The notes under the pieces were generated by a model. That model ran no database searches, was not told the origin of the DNA, and saw only the letters and a list, made by a program, of their open reading frames with translations. The translations under genes were made by a program, and so were the position numbers. DNA of 64,000 bases from Bacillus sp. FJAT-45037 (GTDB lineage Bacteria > Bacillota > Bacilli > Bacillales > Bacillaceae_D). Every line of letters begins with the position of its first letter. Within the stretch, counting starts at the first letter, position 1. Shown here one piece after another: positions 1-8,332 of the stretch. Location of the stretch: contig NZ_KZ454938.1 in the NCBI RefSeq assembly GCF_002797325.1, positions 167,322-231,321 on the forward strand. The letters are read 5' to 3'.

Positions 1-537
1 TATAGCAGGTAGTTTGTTCCCTACTGTGCCACTTACGTAGACGAATGTTGAAAACGTGAGGGCAGAAAGCATCCCCCATCCTGCACCATGCCAAGTAAAT
101 GAAGTTGAATTTTGAGAAAACAGACCGGTTGCGAGGAGTGATCCAATCAGCAATACACTAATCGATAAGAGTTTTTGTTTGCTAACAGGCTTCTTCTCTA
201 GAACCCACTCAAGTAGCGAACCAATCCAAACGAATTGAAATAAAAAGATGATCGCTAAGGAAGCATCTAATGTCTGTAAAGCTTTATAGTAGAAGATTCC
301 TGTCAAGGCCATGGGAATACCAGATAGTAACATTAAAAAAATATGTTGAAAAGGGAGTTTAGTTTTAGGTGAAAAGAGGAAAATAACCCAAAGAAAGATA
401 ATTCCAAATGTAAACTGGCTGATGGTCACGGTTGCAAGTGTATAGCCAGCCTCGTAAGCAAGTTTGACAAAGGTTGATAAGATCCCTAAACAACAACCTC
501 CAATAAAGATGAGTAAGGGATACATCCATATTTTCAT
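1..537 (-). CDS. EamA/DMT-family transporter (C-terminus outside window)
   Basis: Read on the minus strand from ATG at 537 to the window edge: 179 codons open, no stop, so the gene is truncated by the window. The translation is a run of hydrophobic helices starting MKIWMYPLLIFIGGCC, with the drug/metabolite-transporter look (an early G-C-C-L-G-I-L-S segment, then a second block with P-K-T-K-L-P-F-Q). EamA proteins have 10 helices in two repeats and export small metabolites or amino acids across the cell membrane; the substrate cannot be told. An AGAAAGGAGT ribosome site precedes ATG. The mRNA leader carries a strong hairpin terminator (585-619), so expression is probably controlled by attenuation. 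Confidence 0.8.
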   Translation of the reverse strand, partial: MKIWMYPLLIFIGGCCLGILSTFVKLAYEAGYTLATVTISQFTFGIIFLWVIFLFSPKTKLPFQHIFLMLLSGIPMALTGIFYYKALQTLDASLAIIFLFQFVWIGSLLEWVLEKKPVSKQKLLSISVLLIGSLLATGLFSQNSTSFTWHGAGWGMLSALTFSTFVYVSGTVGNKLPAI

Positions 538-573
538 TATTTCTGACTCCTTTCTAGATAATTATAAAAAGCA

Positions 574-660
574 TTAATTAAAAAGCCACCCAACTACAAC
601 AGTATTGTAGTTGGGTGGCGAAAATAAGAGAACAATCTCATCTCTTAGAAAAATCCACAT
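574..660 (-). other. Leader ORF of 28 codons overlapping the attenuator (possible leader peptide)
   Basis: Minus strand ATG at 660-658 to TAA at 576-574. The peptide begins MWIFLRDE and ends VVVGWLFN; its last third is encoded by the terminator hairpin itself. Translation of such an ORF could decide whether the hairpin forms, as in ribosome-mediated attenuation. No good ribosome site is visible (AGG directly abuts the ATG), so the ORF may be chance. The coordinates are certain, the function is inference. Confidence 0.3.
585..619 (-). terminator. Leader terminator/attenuator upstream of EamA
   Basis: Perfect 15-bp stem GCCACCCAACTACAA / TTGTAGTTGGGTGGC with a 5-base loop. On the minus strand it is followed by TTTTT (584-580), so it works for minus-strand transcripts. 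It lies between the promoter (696-724) and the ATG (537). The only minus-strand transcript it could end is the EamA leader itself. Confidence 0.7.
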
Positions 661-695
661 CCTAAAAAATAGGTTTTGTTAATGAGCTACTTTTA

Positions 696-724
696 ATAGT
701 AAAAGGATTGCGTAACTGTGTCAA
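696..724 (-). promoter_or_regulatory. Sigma-A-type promoter for the EamA gene
   Basis: On the minus strand TTGACA (724-719) is followed after exactly 17 bases by TACTAT (701-696). This puts the start of transcription near 689 and gives a leader of about 150 bases before the EamA ATG at 537, long enough to hold the terminator and short ORF described next. Confidence 0.6.
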
Positions 725-835
725 TCTGATCAAAAGGAATAAAGTTTACATAATAAATGGTGTTTAAAGGTGTATAAATGAACCATATTTTCTCTACTTG
801 TCTCATATATACAATGATGAGGGAGTGGGGCTTGT

Positions 836-2152
836 ATGAATACATTTCTTAAAGGGGCCATTTTATTAATTCTTGTTGCATTTATTGGAGAATGCTTAGA
901 ATTTTTGATTAATATGATCTTAGCGCGAGAGCTTGGCGAAGAAGGCCTCGGCATGTATATGTCTATCTTACCTACAGTAATGTTTGTCGTTGTAATTGCC
1001 AGTTTAGAGTTGCCAATTTCGATATCTAAATTTGTTGCTGAAAAAGAACCGATCTTCCACCGAAATATGCTTCATCATGCGATCCGATTTGCTATGTTCA
1101 GTACGATTCTTTTTGTCGTTATTGCTTTTGTCATTTTACCTGTGATTCCGGTGTTTGATCGGTATCACCCGGCCACTCCTTTTTTGTTTATAGTATTGAT
1201 CCCGATTATTGCCTTTTCCTCTGTAGCTAGAGGATATTTCATGGGCGCACAGGACATGAGTAAGATCGCTATTGCTAACTTTCTAAGACGAGCAGGGCAC
1301 TTGCTATTACTTGTCTTCGTATTTACCGTCTTTTCATTTGACTTAGAAACAGCAATTTTTGTATCTCTTAGTACGTTAATTATTACGGAAATGGTCGTTT
1401 TACTTTATTTGATGGTCGCGTTCTATTGGAAAATGAATGAATTAAAACGACATCCTCAAGCGAAAGTTCCAGGGAAAAACGTAAGAAGAACGCTTCTGCA
1501 AGTCTCATTGCCAACCACAGGCTTAAGGATCTTTCATGCCGCCTCTTTTGCAGTAAAACCATTTCTCATCAAAACGGCGTTAGTGCGTGGGGGGATGGTC
1601 GATACGATGGCGATGATTCAATATGGTAAGCTTGCCGGAGTAGCGTTTACGATTGGCTTTTTCCCAGCATTCATCGCGCATTCTTTGTTAATCGTGTTAA
1701 TCCCGGCAGTCTCAGAATCCTATGCAAAAGGAGATATCAAACGTCTTCAAAAGCTATTACGACGAGTGATGTTTACCACGTTTGCTTATGGATTTCCTGC
1801 GGTTTACATTTTTTATTTTTACGCAGAGCCCCTAACAAGTCTGTTCTTTGATCAATCGCCTGCTGCCGGTTATTTGCAATTGCTCGTACCGTATTTCTTA
1901 TTTCATTATTTTGTTATGCCGATGCAGGCGTATTTAATTGGTCTTGGTTTAGTGAAAGAAGCATTTTGGCACGCTGTTTGGGCAACGACGATATCTTTTA
2001 TTTTGATGTACGTCTTAGGTTCTCGACCGGAATTACAGATGGGTGGCATCATTATCGGTATGAATATGGGGGCTGTCCTTTTAACCTTAATGCATTACGT
2101 AACGATTACAAAAAAACTTGGCCTAACGATCTGGATGAAGACCGAACAATAG
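836..2152 (+). CDS. Polysaccharide/lipid flippase of the MOP superfamily, SpoVB/YkvU-like
   Basis: 438 residues, almost wholly hydrophobic, with about 12 predicted membrane helices. The opening (G-E-C-L-E-F-L-I-N-M-I-L-A-R-E-L-G) matches the first helix region of SpoVB-type flippases in the MOP/MATE superfamily, which move lipid-linked precursors across the membrane. Length is close to the shorter sporulation paralogue YkvU (about 445 aa) rather than SpoVB (about 518). GGGAGTGGGG precedes ATG at 836. Family membership is secure; the role in spore cortex or germination is inferred from the paralogue. It stands alone, divergent from the EamA gene. Confidence 0.75.
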   Translation: MNTFLKGAILLILVAFIGECLEFLINMILARELGEEGLGMYMSILPTVMFVVVIASLELPISISKFVAEKEPIFHRNMLHHAIRFAMFSTILFVVIAFVILPVIPVFDRYHPATPFLFIVLIPIIAFSSVARGYFMGAQDMSKIAIANFLRRAGHLLLLVFVFTVFSFDLETAIFVSLSTLIITEMVVLLYLMVAFYWKMNELKRHPQAKVPGKNVRRTLLQVSLPTTGLRIFHAASFAVKPFLIKTALVRGGMVDTMAMIQYGKLAGVAFTIGFFPAFIAHSLLIVLIPAVSESYAKGDIKRLQKLLRRVMFTTFAYGFPAVYIFYFYAEPLTSLFFDQSPAAGYLQLLVPYFLFHYFVMPMQAYLIGLGLVKEAFWHAVWATTISFILMYVLGSRPELQMGGIIIGMNMGAVLLTLMHYVTITKKLGLTIWMKTEQ

Positions 2153-2232
2153 AGTTTTGGAAAGATGAGATGGCGAGCGGAAGAGGTTCGTCTCTTTTTT
2201 TTTGAAAAAGAGAAAAATGTCGAAAAAAGAGA

Positions 2233-2261
2233 TTGACTGAGTTGTATATACAGGTTAGAAT
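2233..2261 (+). promoter_or_regulatory. Sigma-A promoter of the trehalose operon
   Basis: TTGACT (2233-2238), 17-base spacer, TAGAAT (2256-2261). The first TreR operator (2242-2253) lies inside the spacer, so repressor and RNA polymerase would compete directly. Confidence 0.75.
2242..2253 (+). promoter_or_regulatory. TreR operator 1
   Basis: TTGTATATACAG, one mismatch from the TTGTATATACAA tre operator known in B. subtilis. It sits between the -35 and -10 boxes of the treP promoter. Confidence 0.8.
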
Positions 2262-2274
2262 GAAAACGTAATCA
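2261..2274 (+). promoter_or_regulatory. Candidate cre site 1 (CcpA)
   Basis: TGAAAACGTAATCA fits the catabolite-responsive element consensus TGWNANCGNTNWCA except at one position. It starts at the last base of the -10 box, a typical position for CcpA repression. Confidence 0.5.
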
Positions 2275-2280
2275 ATTGAG

Positions 2281-2292
2281 TTGTATATACAA
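2281..2292 (+). promoter_or_regulatory. TreR operator 2
   Basis: TTGTATATACAA, a perfect tre operator, about 13 bases after the expected transcription start. Its centre is 39 bases from that of operator 1. Confidence 0.85.
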
Positions 2293-2372
2293 GATAATCG
2301 ATGTAGCACATAATTCATGCCGTTATTGAAACACTAAGCACAAGAGTAAAGATAATAAGTTTAGATCTTAAA

Positions 2373-2386
2373 TGAAAACGTTAACA
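2373..2386 (+). promoter_or_regulatory. cre site 2 (CcpA)
   Basis: TGAAAACGTTAACA matches the cre consensus at every defined position. It lies in the 5' untranslated region of treP just before the ribosome site, suited to roadblock-type glucose repression. Confidence 0.7.
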
Positions 2387-2401
2387 GAGGAGGGGAAGAA
2401 C

Positions 2402-3814
2402 ATGAGTGCAAATAAAGAAGCTGCAAAGCAAATACTTGAAGCTATTGGCGGAAAAGAAAATATTGCTTCAGCAACTCATTGTGTAACTCGTCTACGATTT
2501 GCTCTTCATGATGAAGGGAAAGTAGAGAAGGAAAAGCTAGAAGAGATTGATATGGTGAAAGGGTCGTTTGCAACAAATGGCCAGTTCCAAGTCATAATTG
2601 GACAAGGACTTGTGGACAAAGTATTTAAAGAATTAATGGATTTAGCGGGCATCGATCAATCTTCAAAAGAGGAAACGAAAACAGCCGCCTCGAAGAATTT
2701 AAATCCAATACAACGAGCTATTAAAGTATTGGCAGATGTCTTTATCCCGATCTTGCCAGCGATTGTTACAGCTGGTCTACTTATGGGGGTTAACAATATT
2801 TTGACAGCTCCTGGCATTTTTGGTGCACAGTCACTTGTTGAAATGTTCCCGCAGTGGGCAGACTTTGCTAATATTATTCATTTAATTGCAAATACCGCCT
2901 TTGTCTTCTTACCGGCACTGATAGGTTGGTCGGCAGTTAAACGATTTGGTGGAAATGAATTACTCGGGGTTGTTCTTGGTTTAATGCTTGTTCACCCTGA
3001 CTTACTGAATGCTTGGGCATATGGAGAAGCTTTAGAAGCAGGAGAAATTCCATATTGGAACTTATTTGGATTTGATGTCGCGCAAGTTGGTTACCAAGGA
3101 CAAGTATTACCAATTTTACTTGCATCCTTTGTTCTGGCAAAAATAGAAATAGCCCTGAAGAAGAGAATTCCAGACGGATTCCAATTACTCGTTGTTGCTC
3201 CAGTTGCTTTATTAGTTACAGGTTTCTTATCCTTCATTATCATCGGACCAATTACCTTTGCGATTGGTAATGGAATCACTGATTTATTTGTAGGGATTTT
3301 TGATAACTTCGCTGCAATTGGTGGGTTATTATACGGTGCGATCTATGCGCCACTTGTTATTACAGGAATGCATCACACATTCTTAGCTGTGGATCTTCAA
3401 TTAATCGGTAGTGTCGGTGGCACGTTCTTATGGCCAATTGTTGCTCTTTCAAATATTGCACAAGGTTCGGCAGCACTTGCGATGTACTTCGTGTTACGTG
3501 ATGAAAAAGTAAAAGGTCTATCATTTACTTCAGCGATCTCAGCGTATCTTGGAATTACTGAACCAGCGATGTTTGGGGTAAACTTACGTTATCGTTTCCC
3601 ATTCATCTGTGCCATTATCGGTTCAGCGATTGCAGCTGTATGGATTACTATTAATGCGGTAACAGCTCCAGCGATTGGAGTAGGTGGACTACCAGCAGTG
3701 TTCTCGATTGAAGGTGGAAAATGGTTAGTGTTCTCAATCGGAATGTTGGTTGCATTCGTCTTACCATTCGTTCTAACATTGGCCTTTGCAAAAGTTCGCA
3801 AACCCAAACTCTAA
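2402..3814 (+). CDS. treP: PTS trehalose-specific permease, EIIBC
   Basis: 470 residues. Residues about 1-80 form an EIIB domain with the phosphocysteine motif A-T-H-C-V-T-R-L-R-F (Cys27); residues about 105-465 form the EIIC channel of the glucose/sucrose family, with the H-H-T-F-L-A-V-D and S-A-Y-L-G-I-T-E-P segments. It imports trehalose and phosphorylates it to trehalose-6-phosphate. No EIIA domain is present, so phosphate must come from another EIIA, plausibly that of PtsG in this window. I chose ATG 2402, with GAGGAGGGG at 2387-2395, over ATG 2372, which would overlap the cre site. First gene of treP-treA-treR. Confidence 0.93.
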   Translation: MSANKEAAKQILEAIGGKENIASATHCVTRLRFALHDEGKVEKEKLEEIDMVKGSFATNGQFQVIIGQGLVDKVFKELMDLAGIDQSSKEETKTAASKNLNPIQRAIKVLADVFIPILPAIVTAGLLMGVNNILTAPGIFGAQSLVEMFPQWADFANIIHLIANTAFVFLPALIGWSAVKRFGGNELLGVVLGLMLVHPDLLNAWAYGEALEAGEIPYWNLFGFDVAQVGYQGQVLPILLASFVLAKIEIALKKRIPDGFQLLVVAPVALLVTGFLSFIIIGPITFAIGNGITDLFVGIFDNFAAIGGLLYGAIYAPLVITGMHHTFLAVDLQLIGSVGGTFLWPIVALSNIAQGSAALAMYFVLRDEKVKGLSFTSAISAYLGITEPAMFGVNLRYRFPFICAIIGSAIAAVWITINAVTAPAIGVGGLPAVFSIEGGKWLVFSIGMLVAFVLPFVLTLAFAKVRKPKL

Positions 3815-3833
3815 AAAATGAAATGAAGTAATC

Positions 3834-3905
3834 AAAGCCATTTGTAACACAGCTTATTCACAATTGAATAATGGCTGAGTACAAATGGCTTTCTTGTTTT
3901 TTTTC
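3834..3905 (+). terminator. Intercistronic hairpin between treP and treA
   Basis: AAAGCCATTTGT near 3834 pairs with ACAAATGGCTTT ending at 3892, with a further CAGC/GCTG pairing inside, followed by a T-rich tract (3893-3905). It would partly stop treP transcripts, and treA has its own TreR operator downstream. Confidence 0.65.
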
Positions 3906-3921
3906 TAAATAAAAGGTAGGA

Positions 3922-3943
3922 TTAACTTGTATATACAAGTTAA
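3922..3943 (+). promoter_or_regulatory. TreR operator 3, before treA
   Basis: A perfect 22-bp palindrome whose core (3927-3938) is TTGTATATACAA, flanked by TTAAC and GTTAA. It overlaps a weak promoter-like pair, TTAACT (3922-3927) and TAATAA (3945-3950). treA-treR therefore probably has a second TreR-controlled promoter. Confidence 0.8.
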
Positions 3944-3978
3944 ATAATAAGGATCTTAACATAGGAAGGTGACGCTTT

Positions 3979-5655
3979 ATGAACGAATGGTGGAGAAAGT
4001 CAGTAGTTTATCAAATATATCCAAAAAGCTTTAATGATACGACAGGAAACGGAGTAGGAGATTTAGAAGGCATCATTGAAAAGCTTGATTATTTAAAAAA
4101 TCTAGGGGTCGATGTTCTTTGGTTAACACCGGTATACGCTTCTCCGCAAAAAGATAATGGTTATGACATTAGCGATTATTATTCCATTCATGATGAATAC
4201 GGAACGATGGAAGACTTTGATCGTTTACTACAAGAGACGCATGACCGTGGCATGAAGCTGATTATGGACTTAGTTGTGAATCATACGTCAACTGAACATG
4301 GATGGTTTAAAGAGTCTAAGACATCGAAAGAGAATAAATACCGTGATTTTTATATTTGGAAAGATGCAGTTGACGGGGCAGAACCAACGAATTGGCAATC
4401 AAAGTTTGGAGGGAACGCTTGGAAGTGGGATGAAGAAACACAGCAATACTTCCTTCACTTATTTGATGTTACACAAGCTGACCTAAACTGGGAAAATGAA
4501 GAGTTACGTCAGCATGTATACGAAATGATGCATTTCTGGTTTGATAAAGGAATTGATGGATTCCGACTAGATGTGATTAATCTCATTTCTAAAGATCAAA
4601 CATTCCCAAATGATGATGGTTCTGTAGCTCCTGGAGATGGCCGTAAGTTTTATACAGATGGGCCGCGAGTCCATGAATTCTTACAAGAGATGAACCGCGA
4701 AGTATTATCAAAGTATGACAGCATGACAGTTGGTGAGATGTCATCCACATCGATTGAGCATTGTATTCAATACTCGAATCCAAAAAGTCAGGAATTAAGC
4801 ATGACATTTAATTTCCATCATTTAAAGGTTGATTATCCGAATGGAGAGAAGTGGGCGATTGCCGATTTTGATTTTCAATCGTTGAAGCAAATTTTAACGA
4901 AGTGGCAAGTGGAAATGCACCAAGGTGGCGGATGGAATGCGCTGTTCTGGTGTAATCATGATCAACCACGTGTCGTAACTCGGTACGGAAATGATCAAGA
5001 ATTCCATAATGAATCAGCGAAAATGCTCGCAACAACAATTCATATGATGCAAGGCACACCGTACATCTATCAAGGGGAAGAATTTGGAATGACTGACCCG
5101 AAGTTCACAGCGATTGATCAATACCGAGATGTCGAAACCCTTAATTATTATAAGATCATGAAAGAAAAAGGAATTGCAGATGCTGATATTATGGAGATTA
5201 TTAAGCGCAAATCTCGTGATAATTCCAGAACGCCGGTCCAATGGAATGACAGTCTGCATGCAGGGTTTACAACTGGAACACCTTGGATTGGTGTCAGTGA
5301 TAATTATAAGTCAATCAACGCAGAAGATGCTGTAGCTGATGAAAACTCCGTGTACTATCATTACAGAAAATTAATTGATCTACGTAAGCAGTATGACGTG
5401 ATCACGTATGGCGATTACAAGCTTATTCTTGAAGATGATGAACAAGTATTTGCATACGTTCGTGAATACAAAGAGGAACGGTTAGTTGTATTGAACAATT
5501 TCTATGGCCAAGAAACAACAATTGATCTGACGAATATAATCGAAGGAACAGAATGTCAGTTACTTTTATCAAACTATGATGATTCAAAAATAATAGCGGA
5601 GTTGAAAACCCTTCGTCCTTACGAGTCACTCGTTTATCTTTTAAAAAAGTCGTGA
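3979..5655 (+). CDS. treA: Alpha,alpha-phosphotrehalase (trehalose-6-phosphate hydrolase)
   Basis: 558 residues, the usual length of bacterial GH13 phosphotrehalases. Visible GH13 motifs: D-L-V-V-N-H-T (97-103), G-F-R-L-D-V with nucleophile Asp198, V-G-E-M with acid/base Glu253, and C-N-H-D-Q-P-R with His327/Asp328. The enzyme splits trehalose-6-phosphate, made by TreP, into glucose and glucose-6-phosphate in the cytoplasm. A ribosome site AGGAAGGTGA precedes ATG. Oligo-1,6-glucosidases share these motifs; the treP and treR neighbours settle the assignment. Confidence 0.94.
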   Translation: MNEWWRKSVVYQIYPKSFNDTTGNGVGDLEGIIEKLDYLKNLGVDVLWLTPVYASPQKDNGYDISDYYSIHDEYGTMEDFDRLLQETHDRGMKLIMDLVVNHTSTEHGWFKESKTSKENKYRDFYIWKDAVDGAEPTNWQSKFGGNAWKWDEETQQYFLHLFDVTQADLNWENEELRQHVYEMMHFWFDKGIDGFRLDVINLISKDQTFPNDDGSVAPGDGRKFYTDGPRVHEFLQEMNREVLSKYDSMTVGEMSSTSIEHCIQYSNPKSQELSMTFNFHHLKVDYPNGEKWAIADFDFQSLKQILTKWQVEMHQGGGWNALFWCNHDQPRVVTRYGNDQEFHNESAKMLATTIHMMQGTPYIYQGEEFGMTDPKFTAIDQYRDVETLNYYKIMKEKGIADADIMEIIKRKSRDNSRTPVQWNDSLHAGFTTGTPWIGVSDNYKSINAEDAVADENSVYYHYRKLIDLRKQYDVITYGDYKLILEDDEQVFAYVREYKEERLVVLNNFYGQETTIDLTNIIEGTECQLLLSNYDDSKIIAELKTLRPYESLVYLLKKS

Positions 5656-5677
5656 TAAACTACGATGGGTGGTAAAA

Positions 5678-6397
5678 ATGACAAGAAATAAATTTAGACT
5701 AATTTATGATGAATTGACTAGTAAGGTTCAAAAGGGAGAGAAACGAAGTGGAGAACTCCTCCCCTCTGAAAATGAGCTAGCAGAGATGTATCAAGCATCA
5801 CGAGAGACCATACGTAAAGCATTGAAGCTATTGTCAGAACATGGATATATCCAAAAAATTCAAGGAAAAGGATCTGTTGTATTAGATATCAGTAAGATCG
5901 ATTTTCCGATCTCAGGTTTAGTCAGCTTTAAAGAGCTTGCTGACAAGATGGGTAAGAGAGCGAATACGACAGTTGTTACGTTCGAGCAATCACCTGCCAC
6001 GGATTTTTTAAAGAAGCATTTACAAACGGAACCTGAAGAAAATGTTTGGTCTGTGTACCGAGTTCGTGAAATTGACGAAGAAAAAATTATCCTTGATAAA
6101 GATTTCTTGCGCACAAATATTGTCCCAAGCTTAACGAAAAAAGTGTGTGAACAATCGATTTATGCTTATCTAGAAAACGAACTTGGTCTACAAGTGAGCT
6201 TCGCGAAAAAAGAAATCACAGTAGAAGAGCCGACAGATGAAGACTTAGAATTACTAGATCTAGACGGCTTCTCTAATGTAGTGGTTGTGAAAAGCCATGT
6301 TTACCTTGATGATGCTAGACTTTTCCAATACACGGAGTCGCGGCATCGACCAGATAAGTTCCGCTTTGTTGATTTTGCTCGTCGAACAAAATCATAA
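5678..6397 (+). CDS. treR: Trehalose operon repressor, GntR family
   Basis: 239 residues. The N-terminus (about 5-70) is a GntR winged helix (L-P-S-E-N-E-L-A-E-M-Y and S-R-E-T-I-R-K-A-L); the rest is a UTRA effector domain of the HutC subfamily. TreR binds TTGTATATACAA sites, of which three lie in this operon, and releases them with trehalose-6-phosphate. A GTG at 5669 in the same frame would add three residues; I prefer ATG 5678 because GGGTGG (5667-5672) is then correctly spaced. It ends the operon before a strong terminator. Confidence 0.93.
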   Translation: MTRNKFRLIYDELTSKVQKGEKRSGELLPSENELAEMYQASRETIRKALKLLSEHGYIQKIQGKGSVVLDISKIDFPISGLVSFKELADKMGKRANTTVVTFEQSPATDFLKKHLQTEPEENVWSVYRVREIDEEKIILDKDFLRTNIVPSLTKKVCEQSIYAYLENELGLQVSFAKKEITVEEPTDEDLELLDLDGFSNVVVVKSHVYLDDARLFQYTESRHRPDKFRFVDFARRTKS

Positions 6398-6407
6398 ACC
6401 TAAAAGC

Positions 6408-6446
6408 CTACCCTATTTATGCACTTGTAGATAGGGTAGTTTTTTT
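6408..6446 (+). terminator. Terminator after treR
   Basis: CTACCCTAT (6408-6416) pairs with ATAGGGTAG (6431-6439), followed by seven T. Confidence 0.85.
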
Positions 6447-6522
6447 AAGTGCTATGAATAGAAACTTTCGTTTGGGTTTTGTATAATGATTGTATGATAA
6501 GATTTTGAAGGAGGATGATATT

Positions 6523-7005
6523 ATGGCGACTGTGCATGATTTTACTGTTGAAACACCTAAAGGGAAAAAGGTTTCTTTAACAGACTTTGAAGGGAAAGTA
6601 ATGGTCATTGTAAATACAGCAACTAAATGTGGCCTAGCTCCTCAATTTGATGGCTTAGAAAAACTACATCAACAATACAAAGATAAAGGTCTCGTTGTAC
6701 TTGGATTTCCTTGTAATCAATTTATGAATCAAGAGCCGGTTTCAAATGATCAAATGACAGAAGCTTGTAAGGTGAACTTTGGAGTGACTTTTCCACTTTT
6801 TGCTAAAATAAAAGTGAACGGCTCAGATGCTCACCCGTTGTATAAACATTTAAAGGATCAACAAAAAGGCATGCTAGGTCAAGGGATTAAGTGGAATTTT
6901 ACCAAGTTTTTAATTGATCAAAAGGGTAATGTTATTAAAAGGTATAGTCCTAATACATCACCAGAAGCAATGGAAGAAGATATTAAACGTCTACTCGAAG
7001 CTTAA
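6523..7005 (+). CDS. Glutathione peroxidase-family thiol peroxidase
   Basis: 160 residues with the GPx fold signature: peroxidatic Cys36 in N-T-A-T-K-C-G-L, the G-F-P-C-N-Q-F block (Cys64), and the W-N-F-T-K-F block near the C-terminus. It uses cysteine, not selenocysteine (codon TGT). Cys82 sits where thioredoxin-dependent family members carry the resolving cysteine, so thioredoxin is the likelier reductant; that is inference. The B. subtilis counterpart is BsaA. ATG 6523 follows GAAGGAGGATG; an upstream in-frame ATG at 6490 lacks a ribosome site. Monocistronic, with its own terminator. Confidence 0.92.
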   Translation: MATVHDFTVETPKGKKVSLTDFEGKVMVIVNTATKCGLAPQFDGLEKLHQQYKDKGLVVLGFPCNQFMNQEPVSNDQMTEACKVNFGVTFPLFAKIKVNGSDAHPLYKHLKDQQKGMLGQGIKWNFTKFLIDQKGNVIKRYSPNTSPEAMEEDIKRLLEA

Positions 7006-7016
7006 GCGCAAAATCG

Positions 7017-7062
7017 TAGCTATTTTGATACATTTTTATGTGTCAAATAGCTTTTTTGGCGT
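7017..7062 (+). terminator. Terminator after glutathione peroxidase
   Basis: AGCTATTTTGA pairs with TCAAATAGCT across a loop of about 15 bases, followed by TTTTTT. Confidence 0.75.
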
Positions 7063-7107
7063 TAAACTAGACATAATAAATGGACGGTTCGTGATGGGGG
7101 TGAATGT

Positions 7108-8199
7108 GTGAATACACAAGAAAAACGAAAAAAAGATGCGATTACTTTTCTCACACAATGTTACAAGGAGCTTCAATTACCGAGTGAGCAATTAGAGAAA
7201 CGAGTGAAAGAGGTACTCGATGAGATTGAAGCATCAGGAACCTATGTCCACACATCAGAAGAACTTCGACACGGAGCGAAAATGGCGTGGCGAAACAGCA
7301 ATCGCTGCATTGGTCGCTTGTTTTGGGAGTCGATGCACGTCCTCGATGAAAGAGTGGGAACGTCAGAAGAAGAAGTAGCCGAGGCTTTGTTTTATCATAT
7401 GAGGTATGCAACCAATGGTGGAAAAATTATTCCGACGATCACTGTTTTTAAACCGAGTCACGGAACCGAGATACCGATTCGGATTTGGAATCATCAATTG
7501 ATTCGTTATGCAGGGTATGAAACGGATGAAGGGATTATCGGTGATCCATCCTCGGTTGCTTTTACGAAGCAGTGTGTAGAACTTGGTTGGAGCGGGGATG
7601 GTTCACATTTTGATCTTTTACCACTCGTGATTCAAAAGGATGGGGGGAAGCCGAAATGGTTTGAGATCCCTAAAGATTGCGTAGTCGAAGTGCCAATCAC
7701 TCACCCGACCATTTCAGCTTTTTCTGATCTTGGTTTAAAGTGGTATGGTGTGCCCTTTATTGCCGATATGAAGCTTGAAGTTGGAGGTGTTGACTATGTA
7801 GCCGCTCCTTTTAACGGTTGGTATATGGGCACAGAAATTGGTGCAAGAAACTTTGCTGATGAAAGTCGTTACGACATGCTCCCGAAAGTCGCAGAAATTC
7901 TAGGGTTAGATGCTAGTCGGGAAGCTTACTTGTGGCGTGATAAAGCACTGGTCGAATTAAATCTTGCGGTGCTCCATTCCTACAAGCAAGCAGGAGTGAG
8001 CATTGTTGACCATCATACGGCAGCAAAGCAATTTAAACACTTTGAAGAACGTGAAAATGTGGAAAAACGAGAGGTGACGGGAACGTGGTCATGGTTGATT
8101 CCGCCCGTTTCACCAGCAACAACTCATATTTTTCATAAGGAGTATCAAGATAAAGTCGTCAGCCCCAATTACTTTTATCAAGAGACAGCTTATAAATAA
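7108..8199 (+). CDS. nos: Nitric oxide synthase, oxygenase-only (bacterial NOS)
   Basis: 363 residues, the standard size of bacterial NOS, which lacks the reductase half of animal enzymes. The haem-thiolate ligand is Cys67 in [10 protein letters not shown]; the substrate-site block [14 protein letters not shown] and the C-terminal T-W-S-W-L-I-P-P-V pterin region are present. It oxidises arginine to citrulline and NO using electrons borrowed from cellular flavodoxin-type reductases. In Bacillus, NO is linked to protection against oxidative stress and antibiotics, which fits the neighbouring peroxidase. GTG start with GGGGGTG five bases upstream. Confidence 0.95.
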   Translation: MNTQEKRKKDAITFLTQCYKELQLPSEQLEKRVKEVLDEIEASGTYVHTSEELRHGAKMAWRNSNRCIGRLFWESMHVLDERVGTSEEEVAEALFYHMRYATNGGKIIPTITVFKPSHGTEIPIRIWNHQLIRYAGYETDEGIIGDPSSVAFTKQCVELGWSGDGSHFDLLPLVIQKDGGKPKWFEIPKDCVVEVPITHPTISAFSDLGLKWYGVPFIADMKLEVGGVDYVAAPFNGWYMGTEIGARNFADESRYDMLPKVAEILGLDASREAYLWRDKALVELNLAVLHSYKQAGVSIVDHHTAAKQFKHFEERENVEKREVTGTWSWLIPPVSPATTHIFHKEYQDKVVSPNYFYQETAYK

Positions 8200-8203
8200 G
8201 TGG

Positions 8204-8240
8204 ACCCTTTCTTGTTGATTATCAGTGAGAAAGGGTTTTT
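8204..8240 (+). terminator. Terminator after nos
   Basis: ACCCTTTCT (8204-8212) pairs with AGAAAGGGT (8228-8236), followed by a T run. Confidence 0.85.
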
Positions 8241-8332
8241 CTAATTGTTTATTCTCTGATGGTTCAATTGATGCAGAGCTTCTTCTGTTACGATACAATG
8301 AAGATACTACAAATAGTAAAGGACGGACGTCG

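Noticed and set aside
583-836. T-box or known riboswitch in the EamA leader
   Set aside because: No AGGGTGGNACCGCG block and no recognised aptamer motif; GGGTGGC belongs to the terminator stem only.
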